Below are positions 1 through 13,400 of a DNA stretch of 64,000 bases, one piece after another. Source of the stretch: Phoronis australis (Eukaryota; Phoronida; Phoronidae); contig NMRA01000079.1 in NCBI GenBank assembly GCA_002633005.1, positions 475,413 through 539,412 of the forward strand, given 5' to 3'. Within the stretch, counting starts at the first letter, position 1; each line of letters begins with the position of its first letter. The notes under the pieces were generated by a model. The model was given only the letters and a program-made list of their open reading frames with translations. It was not told the origin of the DNA and ran no database searches. A program made the position numbers and the translations under genes.

Positions 1-1466
1 GAAAAGTACTTGTCATACTTCTCCGTTGTGCCTTGCAAGGGATAGATCCTGCGGAAGTTGCCCAGATGGCTCTGTTCGTACTGTTCAAGTTCTTCTAAAT
101 ACTGTGACTGAGCCTGTTCCAGCTCCTCTCTACAGTGAATAGGTGGAACGTTAACGTTATGATTTGAACCCATTTTAACACGTTAGTTTCATGACACAAT
201 TTCAAGCTGCAATCATTTAGTCCTGTTTCGCTGTCACTTTAAACATATTTAAAGTTCTTAGCCAAAGAGCCAAAACCTACAACTGATCTGTGATGTACTC
301 ATGGAACATGATCATTGTATCACCTGACTGACCTATTTTCATAACGGACCTAGTACAGGTGAAAATTTAACCCAAAACCCAATTAGAATTGCGAACTGAA
401 TTACAAGTTTCAATTACCCCCATTCCCTGCCAACACAATAAAGAGCCATCTGGCTGGGCTGCCAACAGTCAACAGGAACATATACTTTTATGACTTAATG
501 CAGTGTCTATACACAGTGTAAATCTTGAACGAGTGTCGAAATATAGATCATAAATATTTTAAGTCTGGTCTGTAGGCCTGGCGTTCAGACCAGATTTAAA
601 ATTTTTGTGATTATGTGGTGTCATGAAGTATTTCATAGGTGACCAAGAAGTCTAAGCAGCTGAACTGAATTCAATGGGCTTTTGTGTTTGCACTAGAAAA
701 CTCCAACCATCAGGCTGTCATCGAACGACGGTCCATTTTTACCTGGACTGGGTTCCTCATGTGAATGGCAGACCCTGCAAGTCATTTTTGAATTTCAGTG
801 CTGGCCAACCCCAATAAAATTTACGGTTTAACCTACTGAGGGTTTGAATGTCTTTGTTGAGAAAAGAAAACAAGATCTACCAACGCAAGGAAAATTTTGA
901 ATTATATTTTAAAAGTAAAATGCCCAATTTGATTTTCAAATTTCAGCCAGCTGAATATGGAAAAATGCAGCATCGAACTGTTGCTCTGTTAACATTCGAA
1001 GTACAAGTGAATCGAGAAAATAAGTAACGCAGACAAAAGAAAGTAAATAACATTGGCCTTATCAATAACAACAAATTTAATTGAAAATTTGTAAGAGAGA
1101 AAAAAGAAAATGATACAGGGGGCATCATTTCTGTTATCCCATCAAAGAATAGCCAGTCATACAGAAAAATAATGGCTTTAACTTTCAAGCGACCTATGAC
1201 TGTCCTTGTCCTCCTCAATGGTTGACATGTGGACCTTAGTTTGACCTGTGACCCAACGTCAAGAGTCACTTCACTAATACATACCTGGTCTCTTTCTTGT
1301 TCTGTCTCTGAAACAGTCGGTCTTTGATTTTCTTCTTGTCCTCCTCAATGCATTTCCTCTTGTCCACTGCACCACAGTTGATCAACATCAGCGTGTCATG
1401 GAGCAGTGCTTCCTTGATCTCTTTGTCTAGAGGGGCGTCCGTGTGGAAACTAGGCGAGTGGTTGAC
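1..1466 (-). CDS. TTLL6: TTLL exons 3' of the core: microtubule-binding helix region
   Basis: Exon 1466-1285 starts with [20 protein letters not shown] and ends in the basic [17 protein letters not shown] helix. Exon 129-1 encodes [19 protein letters not shown] and then [20 protein letters not shown], the conserved TTLL6/13 motif, before running off the window. The intron between them (130-1284) holds no other coding sequence. Confidence 0.92.
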
Positions 1467-4400
1467 CTGCGACACCGGGCCATACATCATTATGTAATTC
1501 ATTCATGGAAAAACAAGTTTGTTTACAGGCTTGGTACGTTATTGTTTGTACATGGTGTTCTTTAACTACCTGTTGGTGATTTAATGTATTAATCTTTAAG
1601 ACTGGGTGACTTACGACACAAGGTCAAGGGTCACCCATGACACCAGGTCAAAGGTCACCAGTTAACTGAACATACCAGCTACACTCTTAAGAAGAAAACA
1701 ACATTAGTTGGTTTTGTACTGTGGTTGTTTTCAAAACTGATGAAGTGGGTGTTTTTTTTGGCAGATCTCTTTTTCAAAAAAATTCACAGTGTAATGCAGC
1801 AGGCCTAATTGTAGTCAGCCGGGGAGTGACGCTGACACATTTGAGGCAGTGGTGATTATCTACCTTTAAACAAATTAAGATCATTAAGGAGGTGATTGAC
1901 GGTTAGTTGACTAGTCACTTTGTTTTAAGCCTAGCAGTGACCACAAAACAATGAATAGAGCAACATCTCACAAATTTAGGACACACTGTGACGGATAAGT
2001 GAAATTTCATCACACTGTTTTCTATTAAAGAACCAAATTGATGGTTGGAGTTTATTACCTTAGCCTGGACTCAGACAAGGAATTTCACACCGTTAAAAGC
2101 CTTAGTGTGAAAAATGAAAAGAAAACAATTTCGGCAATCAGTTTGTCCAAAAATTGCAAGATTTTACTGTATAACTATACATTGTAAAACTTTAAATTTT
2201 TATTTGATAGGTAGACCATACATACCTCTAGCAGGTAGGGCTTAAGCTTTTTATCCAGAAGGATATCAAAACCAAGGATCTCAAAGCAAGCACTGCCTTT
2301 GACGTGGTTTGGGAAACACGTTCGGTAGTTGTGCTTGAGGATTGGATGAGCAGAGATGAGTGTCTTTATGATACAGTCGTCGATATCCGACCAAATCTTG
2401 TCAACATCATAATCATTCTCCTTCCACCATTTATTTATTGTAGTAATTCGCCTGTGGATGAACCAGGTATAGACAGAGTTCATATAATACACCAGGGGGC
2501 AGTATGTTTGCTAAAAGTAGTGATTTTTCTACAGATGAACTAGTTATAGTGAGTGCTCAGTACACCAGAGGGCAGCACCAATTTGTGACCATCCTCTTTA
2601 CAAGAACCGAGGAGACTGAATCAGTTACAAAGAAATTTACTGGGTTTAACGCACAAGTTTATTTGTGTTGGTCAACCGAAAAGACAATTGTGAAAGTCTG
2701 ACTATAAAATGAGGCGTTCTGTAATTAATTGCTACAAAGGACAATTGTCTTAAACACCCTAGGCATCTCCTTTCTCAGGTACTTTCTGGAAAAATCCTGG
2801 ATTACTGGTGTAAATAAGGCCACATCTGTAGTAAACGACTACTCTCAGGTCCATGCACAAATATCTGAGTCCTAAGGGTACTTTGTTGGTCCACGTACAG
2901 TCAAATATCTGAGCCCTAGGGTATTTTGTTGGTCAGTGACGCATGAATAGTTAATTAAGAAATTGGGAAATTCTGTGTCATCCACTTGTGGACCGTTGAG
3001 CTGGTACACTACTAAAACTTTAAAAGTGGAAGCTTAAAATTCATTATCATTTGTTTAGTTTTGAAAAATATGTCAGGTTAAAATTGCAAAATGTAAGGTT
3101 TTTAACCATTCTGAAAATCAAAAGAAAAACAATGAATAACAGAATACCATTATTTGACATGTCAATCATTATCTGAGACCACTCCCCTCACCTCTTACTC
3201 CCGCCTTCGTCGTCATTCCTTACAAAGTCACTGCTGTGCTTGTTTATAGCATAGTTGGTCAAGTGCATAAACTGGTTGTCCTGCAATTATACAATACAAG
3301 GAAAATGACATAGTTCTGTCAAGAACCTCAGCAAGAAGTTGACCTGTGACCCGAGGTCAAGAGTTGACATCTCGTCAGGAACCCTACAAATGATGTCTAA
3401 TAACAAATTATATTTAAAACCTTAGATTAAAAAAATCAGTTTCTCATTTAGTAACTTTTTTATTGCAGTGAAACTAGGCAACGCCATTAAGTCATCCAAG
3501 GACTGAAAGATGTAGTTAGCTCAAAGAGTGACACACAACTGATCAATTTTCCCCATACATCTTGAACAAGGTTTGGTGGTTATGTTATAGAGATTGAACA
3601 AGATTTCATAAAATCTGATCTATATTTAGTTAAATGGAATCAACTGTATTTTAAACAACTGTCAGCATTGTAACGTCAGATAGCGGGAGGTATTTCTGGC
3701 TATCCAAGGTAAGGTTTTTTAAGCAGAAGTGTGCTGCCCTTTGTAGTAATTCAGTTTTACTCACCGTGTTGTTTGAAGTCGGTTCATGATACTTGCATGT
3801 AGCAAACCTGGCTAAGCCATCTTTGAACACGTATATCCTCAACGGGTCACAAGAGGTCACTAGTGCATAAATACGCAGGTCAAACTTAAACCCATCAATG
3901 AGAAAAGGCTGAAAATATAAAACAGAGGATGGAATATAGAAATCAAGGCATTTAATTTCTTGCATCCTCTATGGGCCTCAGGTGGTGCCACTTCCATGGA
4001 AAAAGAAACTGTTATTTTTTAAATGGAAGACATTTGTACTTTTAACTGAGGGGGAAAAATTGCTCTGAAACCACCAGTATGTAGATGACAGTTCAATGAA
4101 AACTAGATACTTGAATTTAATTGTCAGACATTTCGAAGATCACAAAACCCATGTGGTAACACAACAGATGCACTCAAAAACCAAAACGAATCTCCACCAA
4201 TACAAGAGTGAAAATGATTTCAGTCAAATTCAGACTGATCCTGTCAGATCTAATTTCTCCAAGAAGTGAATCACACTGACACAGACAAATAGTACCTCAA
4301 ACAGCCACATTCTCATGAATATTCACGCATATTGTACGGAGATTCGTTACGAGATCAACGAACTCGTAAAAAAACTCAGCCACATCTTAAGCATTGAATC

Positions 4401-7400
4401 CATGCATGAAAAAGTTAATTCTCAAGACACGGTACAAGTACGATCCCCAACGTGATAGCAGCCAGTCTGCATAGTGTACCTTTGCAATATACTGTTGACA
4501 TATCTGGTGTTCCGTAGCCTTTATCTCTCGTGGATTCTTTGTTACCCATATGCCCTTGCCCTGACAGCCACTCTCAGGCTTCATGATATACGACTTGTTC
4601 TTCTTGGCCCGCGTGAACGCTTGGAAATCACCGTAGCTAGAGGAGGGGAGATAATTACAGCTTTTTTACTCGCATTCGAAATAGAATCAAACACTTTTGT
4701 TTGCGTTGTAGAAACAATTATCATTAAGTAGTATTGTCTTTAACCTGGTGAACATGTTTCACAACTATGGCACCAAAAATTTCTAAAAGTCTTCCGCCCA
4801 AAACTCTGACGACTTTTTATGGGATTTTTCATGCCAGAAAAAGACGACATCTCAGAAAATGAATTGACTTCTAAAATTTTTGGAATGTTAGACAATTAAA
4901 GTTGATCGTCAGACATCCGTTTTAGTAAATAAACTGCCAACAAAGCAAGACCTAGCTGGCATTTCAAGACCACGACTGATGAGGGTTCAAAGGTCAGAAA
5001 TACAATTTTCCAAAGGACCTCCACCATTTTTTCCAAAAGAACTCCGTAAGAGGACTTTATGCATGTAAAACCACTTAATCTACAAATATCAGGAAACAAG
5101 TGGTCAGTAAAGGCATATCCGTGATGAAAACTGAATATATGCGTATATTGGCAGAACAGTGTGAAATATTACACTTTACTGAGGTTCTTCCCAGCACTTG
5201 AAGTCAGTGTCGTTTAGAGAGACTGAATACAAAGGATACAAAAGACTTTCGTTTCAACGAGGGTAATCTCAACAAATATGATTCTGGTCAAAATTCATAC
5301 TTACTCAGCAGGTAAGCACCATGAGCGAGGGAACACGTTGTATTCCTTGGGGAACAATTTGGCCATCCTATTCATATTACGTGCAAGAAGATCCTTACGA
5401 CAGATCTCACTCATGCCTGGGAAGTGGTTGATTTTCTGAAACAAGATGGAGGCCACTTGTTTCAGCTCCATTATGGAAAATTTCATTTTATTTCATCAAT
5501 CCTTCATTATTTCATTACAGAGAAACACTCCCACTAATATCCTTTCGCTATTTTTGTAACATTACCGTAGTTTAATTTCAGTCAAAGATTTCCCACGAAA
5601 GTCACAATTTCACTGAAACAAGCACACTCCAGTCAGTTACTGATCCCGGAGCGGCCCGTAACACCCACTAACAATCGCTTCCCCACTAAGTTAGATTACA
5701 CATGCTGGCATAAATACCAAGCGAAAAAACATAACCAGCCCACTTGTATAGAAAATATCTTACAGCAAACATTGAGATTACAAAATCAGATAAAAGCAGT
5801 CGATTTATAACTACCACAGACTAAGATTAAAATCTGCATGGTATGCGCAGAAAGATAAGAGCTGCTTCAGGAAACTGCTCCACAAGAAATCTCTGACAAA
5901 ATATACTCGCTACATCAAAACAGATTAAATTTTTCTACCAAACTTAAATGGGAAGAAGGTGATGGAAGTGATAATTAGAATGAAAACTTCATCAGATTCC
6001 CTGTGACGCCCAAGTACTGCAACAAAGTCCTTGGAAAGCTATTTTTTATTTGTTTTTCATATCATTCTCCTTTACTCTAGTAATGCCTGAATGACACTAC
6101 ATTAATTGGTTTCATAATGGCGAGGTTTTGTGGGTAAATACCACACCATTAAAGGATGGCTGTGTAACCCAGGACCGTCCTATTGCTCTCACCTGGTATC
6201 TCTTCATTTCCATAACCCTCTCCAGCGCCACCGAGTAGTCTGTCCAGTAAACGTTCCACTCCTCATCCTCAGGAACTTCTTTGAAGTTGCACCTTTTGGC
6301 AACACGGCGAACTAAAACACATAGACTGGTTGTACATTCAATTTAATATGGATTAATGAGTACAGGGATCTTAATAAATTAACGAGTGAGAACTTCAAGA
6401 CCTGGTTGAAATAAAAAATAAATACTAATGCTTATTAAGCCTAGTTGCATTCATAAATTCAAGACAATTTTTCAAATTTTTAAGACCATCATTGGTGTGA
6501 ATTCTGCCACATTAAAAAGTTGGATAAAATCCATGATATTAGTTACTCAACCATGGCATGGCAGTGGGGCAATTAAACACATTGAATTCTCCACAAGACT
6601 TCTTCTTATCAATATAGATTACCTATTTACTGGAGATATTGATCTTAGCCAGTTTTCAATTTTAGAGGCGCTCTCACCTGAATCATATTTACAGCTGACA
6701 GTGCAAATGTACAGGACTCTGGAAAAGAAAAGATGATAGACCTGATAACCGTGATCACACACAAATGAACAATATCATCAGAGATGATAACATGAACATT
6801 ATGAAGGGTGTTTGCAGTCTTTTAAGCTAGTTCTAGGTCATGTCACATCAGAAATACGGCTGCCTAAGAGCCTTGTACTTCATCAATGAACTTGTACAAA
6901 ATTTGCTGTTGTAGTCAATTTTCACAGGCACTGAGTTCCTTTTGAGTGGAGTAGTACCGCAATTACCACATCAGCAATGACTTTACAGCAGCAAGACACT
7001 GGCTGTAATAACATCACATTATCGTACACTGAAACTTGCTTGTAACTTTTTTAACACAAAGGGTTTCTGAAATTAGTATTTCATGCAAAAAGTTAAGTCA
7101 GTAATACGACAGAAATTACCCACAGCAATCAGAATCGCTATGTTGATCAGTATTTCAATTAGCACTGATGTCTTCACCTTGATGTATTTCATCTTGGCAG
7201 ATAACTTACAGGTGAGTCATGATTCTGGACAAAAGACAACCCTAATGCTTAACAATGGACTAGACTGATATCTGGATTTAGAAATCTGACCCTTCAGCTG
7301 GAGATGAAATGAGAGACATTTGTCATGATTGAGCAATCTAGTCAGGAAGAGTTGGCAATAGCAACAGAGTTGCATCATGGGAAGAGTCAAGGTCTGTTTA

Positions 7401-10400
7401 GTTGTCATGAGTTGAAGGGACTTAGGTCATGCAGTGTATGGCAGGGTCAACTCTCTGGAAACGCAGTTTCAGGTGTTAAAGCTAAAGATTAAATCGCCCA
7501 TCGAAAATTTAAAAAATAATAAAAATGTCATACAACGATCTGTTGAAGCTTGGAACTAACAGGTGGTACTTGTATTTTTGAATGTGAAACTTGAACAGGA
7601 TTGTTATGTTGACTAGGACAATGTGCAGAATATTATGTTACTCTTTATAAAATCAAAACTATATGTTTATTGAAAATCTTGTATCAATAATGTTTATCTG
7701 ACTGGTGACGGACACTACAATATGTTTAAACCAAGGTGGGGTTTCAGGATCTGGGCGAAGAATGCCAAACAGGAACTTTACAGCAAAAATAGAAATAACA
7801 AAGAAGCAAGACATCTTCTAAATCGTTCCAAACATTCTACAAAGAGCGATTTCACTGAAAATGTCCATCGTGCGTGTTTCGCATGATTAAACGCATTACC
7901 GAGATAGTCAAATAGAGTTTCGCTCCAATCACATTGTTCTCAATAAGCTGTCGAGTCCAATCCATTGTCATTTTTCAAAACGCAAAATGAATATCGATTA
8001 GCTTCTATTTTCAAATATAGTCAACATGAAGCCATTTGACATGCAAGAAGTCAATAGAAAAGCATGTAAGGCAATTGTTGAATAATGATTTGTGTGCACA
8101 GTGGGGTGTTTGATAAATAACATGGTTGAAACACCCAACAGGAAGGACTATTATTACCAAGTTGATAGTCAGACCGAATAAATCTACCAATCATGATAGT
8201 CACCTCTGGGAATCAATTTATTGACAGTAACTACATGAACTAGTGAACAACAGCTCTTAACAACATAATAAGCCAATAACATTGAGAAAAAAATATTAAA
8301 AGTTTTTAGGTTCACATTCAACGTTTTTCATTGAAAAATTTTTCAGCCTAAGTGGTCAGAACTCGACGTGCGTGTAGAGAAGTGTATGCAACAACAGAAA
8401 GTTTTGATCTATAATAATTAATAATAACTGGATTACAGATATTTCCACGGTAGCAAACTAGTTTATGATGATATAAATGGAAATCGGCTAAAAAGTCAAC
8501 ACCAAAGGGCCACTGACCGCCAGACCAGTGAACCTCATTTGGAAGAGTCGGCTAATCTGATCTCCGGCCAGTGGGTGTCTTAAGAGTCCAACCATTGGAT
8601 CTAGAGGTTGAGGCCGTAATGTTTAGGAGGCCTCCCCAGAACAAGATGAATGGCAGCTATGTTTGTCACAGCTCTATAGTCTAGACTGGGATGGGATCAT
8701 TTTTCAAAATTGTTGAAGCGTATTTTTTATTTAAATGTTCGTTGTGGTAGAAACATTCTAGCTTTATTAATAACGTTAGTTACATAACTATTGAAGTTGG
8801 CTTTTATACCAGGAGCTTGCAAAGCCTTTTGTTAGTATCCTAGACTTTATTATGTGCTCAAGCTGGAGGTATAATGTAATATCCTATTGAATGACTCCAT
8901 AAACCATCTATTTATCTTTCTATCTATCAACCCTAAAGAATTGAAGAGTACGGGACACACGAAACATGCGAAACGCAGACGCGTTCATACAATTAGGTAT
9001 GGCACAAAGTAATTAAATACTTCAGGAAGTCAGCCTGTCATCTTTTAGACAGATACCAACTACAGTTAGCATACAGAAATATGGCACAAAAGAGGTAAAG
9101 GCATGACAACATAACCTGTCTTATGTTTAGTTAAATATGATTTGGATTTGATAAACCGTGAGTGATCATACACCTCATAAATTCAAGCGTGTGAATGCTC
9201 ACACAAGCCATGCTATTTTCACAGACAACAAGTATAACAAATGGCCATATTTAAGGACTGTTTATCTAGCTCTTAAACCTTAAACTGCATGAAGAGTACC
9301 TTAAACCTCCTCACCAGGGAATGATCCAGACAACTTAGTCAATAAACATTCAGGTACCTAGCTACTTGTAATAGATCTAACACCACATTCAGATATGTCA
9401 GGATGCCTTGGTGCCAAAAGCAATTCACATTTTACAACTAAAACTAGCGACAGGGTACACAGATAATGACAGAAATTAGCATGACGACAGATCATCAAAA
9501 CATGACGATAGAAGTTTCCACAAGACATTTGAAAAACTAAATGAAATTTCCCAGAAGAGAGATAACTTTTTTACACATTGACTACGTGGTTAAAACTGAT
9601 TAATATCAAGTCAGAGCTGTCTGTTTACAAACTTGATACAGACTTGGTGGAATTACTGGCACATGCACCTATTCCCCACTACTGGAACACCACAAGACAG
9701 ACATATCTACACACTCATTGGCCACCTCCCAAAACACCACAGTGCCATATCTAGTTCTGTACTATTTTCCCACAATGCTGCACTTCAGCAGGATACTCAT
9801 CTAATCCCTGATGTGCTAAAAAAAAACTATTTCACATTAAAGTGATTTCACCATTGACACCAGTAAAGTTCCTTTGGCATGAGAGTGGATTGCTGACATA
9901 AAAATTTGAAAAGAGGAGTGAGGCATGGTAAACCGTTCTTCATTTGTTTGGCTCAGAAGTGTGTCAGCGGCCCTGACCTTCGAAGATCACAAAATGCTTT
10001 TCTACCTCACAAAAGAGGAGAGTTGAGTTCAAGAAATGGGAATTCGAGAAAAAGGAATTCGCACAAGCCTACATCAAGCCAATACACTGAATGTCATACT
10101 TCAAGTGCTTTTGATTAGCTTTGTGTAAAACAAGGGCTGCTGCCAAAGTATTCAGAATTTTGTGAATAACAAAATGAACACATTGTGAACAGTGATGTGC
10201 AAGTAAGCAGCAGGGAACTCATAAACTTGCTAAAATTATAAATGTAATTATACTGAAATAAATCAACAAACGATGAGCACGTGCTAACAAATAGCTTAGC
10301 TCTACTATGTAACTACAAATCAACATTTCTAGACACACAAAAATTTCTCACGAGGAAAACTTACGAATGGTTCCGTAACATCCTTTCATGAATAAAGTTA

Positions 10401-13400
10401 ATTTAAGACTATTACTCGTGAAATTCAAACACAAAAAGGTTATCGATCAATTTCAGCAAAAACCTAACATTGCAAAATTAAAACGTGTTGCTTATTGCAG
10501 GACAAATAACATTGAAACATGTGATTTTGAAATTGTTAAAGAAACAGAAACCCTTTCCATTGACAAAAGAAAGCGATAGTTACGGTAACAGTTCTCTAGT
10601 TTGGGGACTGTCAAAGATTTAGGACACCAAAATTCGAGCTGAACTTTCATAATTTTGAAGATTGGGAAAGGGCGAGTTTGGCGTTCATTATATTTCCCAA
10701 ATAACTGACATTATGTTTTGTATCAACAGAGTCTGAAAAATGCCATCGCATGCGCGCACCCAGGGGGGCATGCATCGGTGCCAGTTTTCCATGCCTCCCA
10801 CACTATGTATCATAGAAGTGAATGACTGCTTGTCATTGGTGGTAATTCTTGAATTTTTGGATGGCCATTATTACCTATTTCTAAAATTTGGTACAAGCTC
10901 CGACCATGAGCAAAATAATTATTTTTCACTGTCCCAAACTGGAGAATGTTTACCATATCAAACACACATGGATCTAGAAAAGGGGGTCCAAGATAATGAT
11001 CCAGCACGGGGATCTGTTGAAGTTCCCAGGCTCCACATCACAGAGTTGGTCAACGAAGCTTTCCAGAGCAAGTTCGTAGTCAAATCTCAACCAATGTTCA
11101 TTGGTCTCGAACAGTGTCTTCAGATAATCGCTACTTACTCCAGACAGTGTCCTAGCTCTACTTATTTCAAACAGCGGCTTCAAATAAATGCTACTTACTT
11201 TTTCCTTTTCTTCTTCTTTTTCTTTGTTTTTTCTTCCTCCTTCTTCTTCCCAGCACTCACGCTCTCCGTCTGACGCTCAGTTCCGCTCTCACCACCCTCC
11301 CCCTCTCCTTCCTCTTCAAAACCTGCAAGATTGCAGAAGACGATTAAAGAGATATTGTTGGCAAGAAAAATGGTTTTCTGAGATCAGCCCCAGAACAGAA
11401 TCAAGCTGACAACCTCAACAGTCTAATTCCCTCCTCATTAAATGGCTGAGTATTGTAAGTGTGTTTAACTGATAAAGTCACCAGCCTTGATTTAGTGAAT
11501 GACTGCTAGCCAACAATAACAATTGGAGATTTTTAATATCATCACAAGAACAGTGGATTTTGTTGTCATACAGCTCAGTTTAATAAGCTTCAACAGGTTG
11601 ATCACATCCAATGAAAATTCCAAAAATATGCTCTTGGCCCTAAGCCCAGATGTCCTTTTAAAGATACACCAACTTTGAGGTATATGAACAGATGACTTTC
11701 GCTCGTAAAATGGAAGGAAACACGTGACACTACTAACAGGAATAATTCTTCAATTCCGAAAAAACAGAACTGACAAAATTGAGTCAGTTTTCTCAAAATT
11801 AACTGAAAATATTATCAACTTGTCATACAGCAGTCAACCACAGCAGACAATGACTCGAAAGGTTTTCGATTCTGGTGAGAAATCTGCCAAAACATTCCAA
11901 AATGGTGAATCTTAAGGTAAAGTATGATTGACCTAGATTTAAAAAGATTAGACTACGGACATATCTCTGAAGAGAGTTGGACAAGTTAAGAGCAATTTAT
12001 AGCACCTATGACTCAGCTTATCAAATACTTTAGGTCAACAGTTCATAATTCACTAAAAATTAATTGGTGCTAAAATCAAGAATGATAAACTCATTTTGAT
12101 GTAAAATTGTGGTAACCATGGTACTGGTGATAAAAAGCATTCTTTATGATCTGCATAGTGGGTAAATCCTGCACAGTGAGAGAGGGCGTTGTGGTATTTC
12201 AGGACATGACCATCCAGGAGCCTGGTCAGGGGAGATCATCTCATCCATGAATCTACTAACCTAGAACTGCTAAACAACATGTCGCGGAAATCAACGAGAT
12301 TTCGTACGACCATTCGAGAATAGTTTGGCAAAGAGAAAATTCATTAGAAAAAGAAGTTATTAAAAGTAGAAATAGTCACTTGACATTGTTTTTTATTCCA
12401 ATTTACAAGATAATGTTACGCTTTTTTCGTCTGAAAACACTTAATCCGACTGAGAGAAATGGAGATCACATGGCCTAATCTAAATAAGACAATACTCAAG
12501 TCTTGATTTAAAAATGTGTACCCTTAGGACAAAAATATAGTTCAGCATACAATACCAACTAATTGATAAGAAATATACCATCATGACTTTAAAGCCTTTC
12601 CGACCAATATTAATGCTTTGGTGAGTGTTTGTGAAATGTTTATTTATTTTCAATACTGGGTCGAAGTTGAGGGCACAAGCCAACTCCGCAAGAAATAGGT
12701 GGATTTAACAGCGAAGTGACAGTAGTTCCAGGGATGTGCCATTGGAATTATCAGAAGGTGCCACCGTCAATAACAGTACGTGTTTTGATATTTTATATTC
12801 GATATTGTTTTCACTGTTCACTTCATTTCATTTATTATGGGACCACATAATATACTAAGCTTCAAAATTTTATGCCCGCCTAACGTTTTCGGAGCGCCAC
12901 CTTGCGATAACTTCAATGAGCCACGCATCAAAATGCGATAACTTCAGTGTGTGAGTGAAAGGTTGACTTGACTGTGTAGTTTACACAAACGCCTCACCAG
13001 TACCACAGTCACGGTAGTGCTTCACATATTTACCATACAACATGGCCGACAACTGAAATTCTATTCTGTTAAATTACTCCACAAAAGTACAACTTAAGAA
13101 CTAAATTTTAGAATATTACAAGCATAGATTGTCATCTGCATCCCCCTTCATTTGCAAACAGGTAACCAGCTCTTGAAAATGGAAAAAGCGTCACTTTTGT
13201 CAATTATCTCTGAACGAAATAAGTGGAGAGTTACTCTACTACTCGGTAAAGTACTAATTGAAATGTCTCCTTGGAGTTCTAAGTTCATCTTTTAGTACGA
13301 GATATGAGCTTGGTAAATAAAGAACGTAATTAATAAAATGCTCTTATCGAAATCACCTTGGAAGGTGAATTAAAATCGATTTAATAAGTCTGTGAGCAGA

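Noticed and set aside
10740-11273. 177-codon plus-strand open frame
   Set aside because: Its end is the complement of the TTLL lysine-rich exon (poly-Phe/Ser), and its start is the repeat end at 10751. No protein family features.
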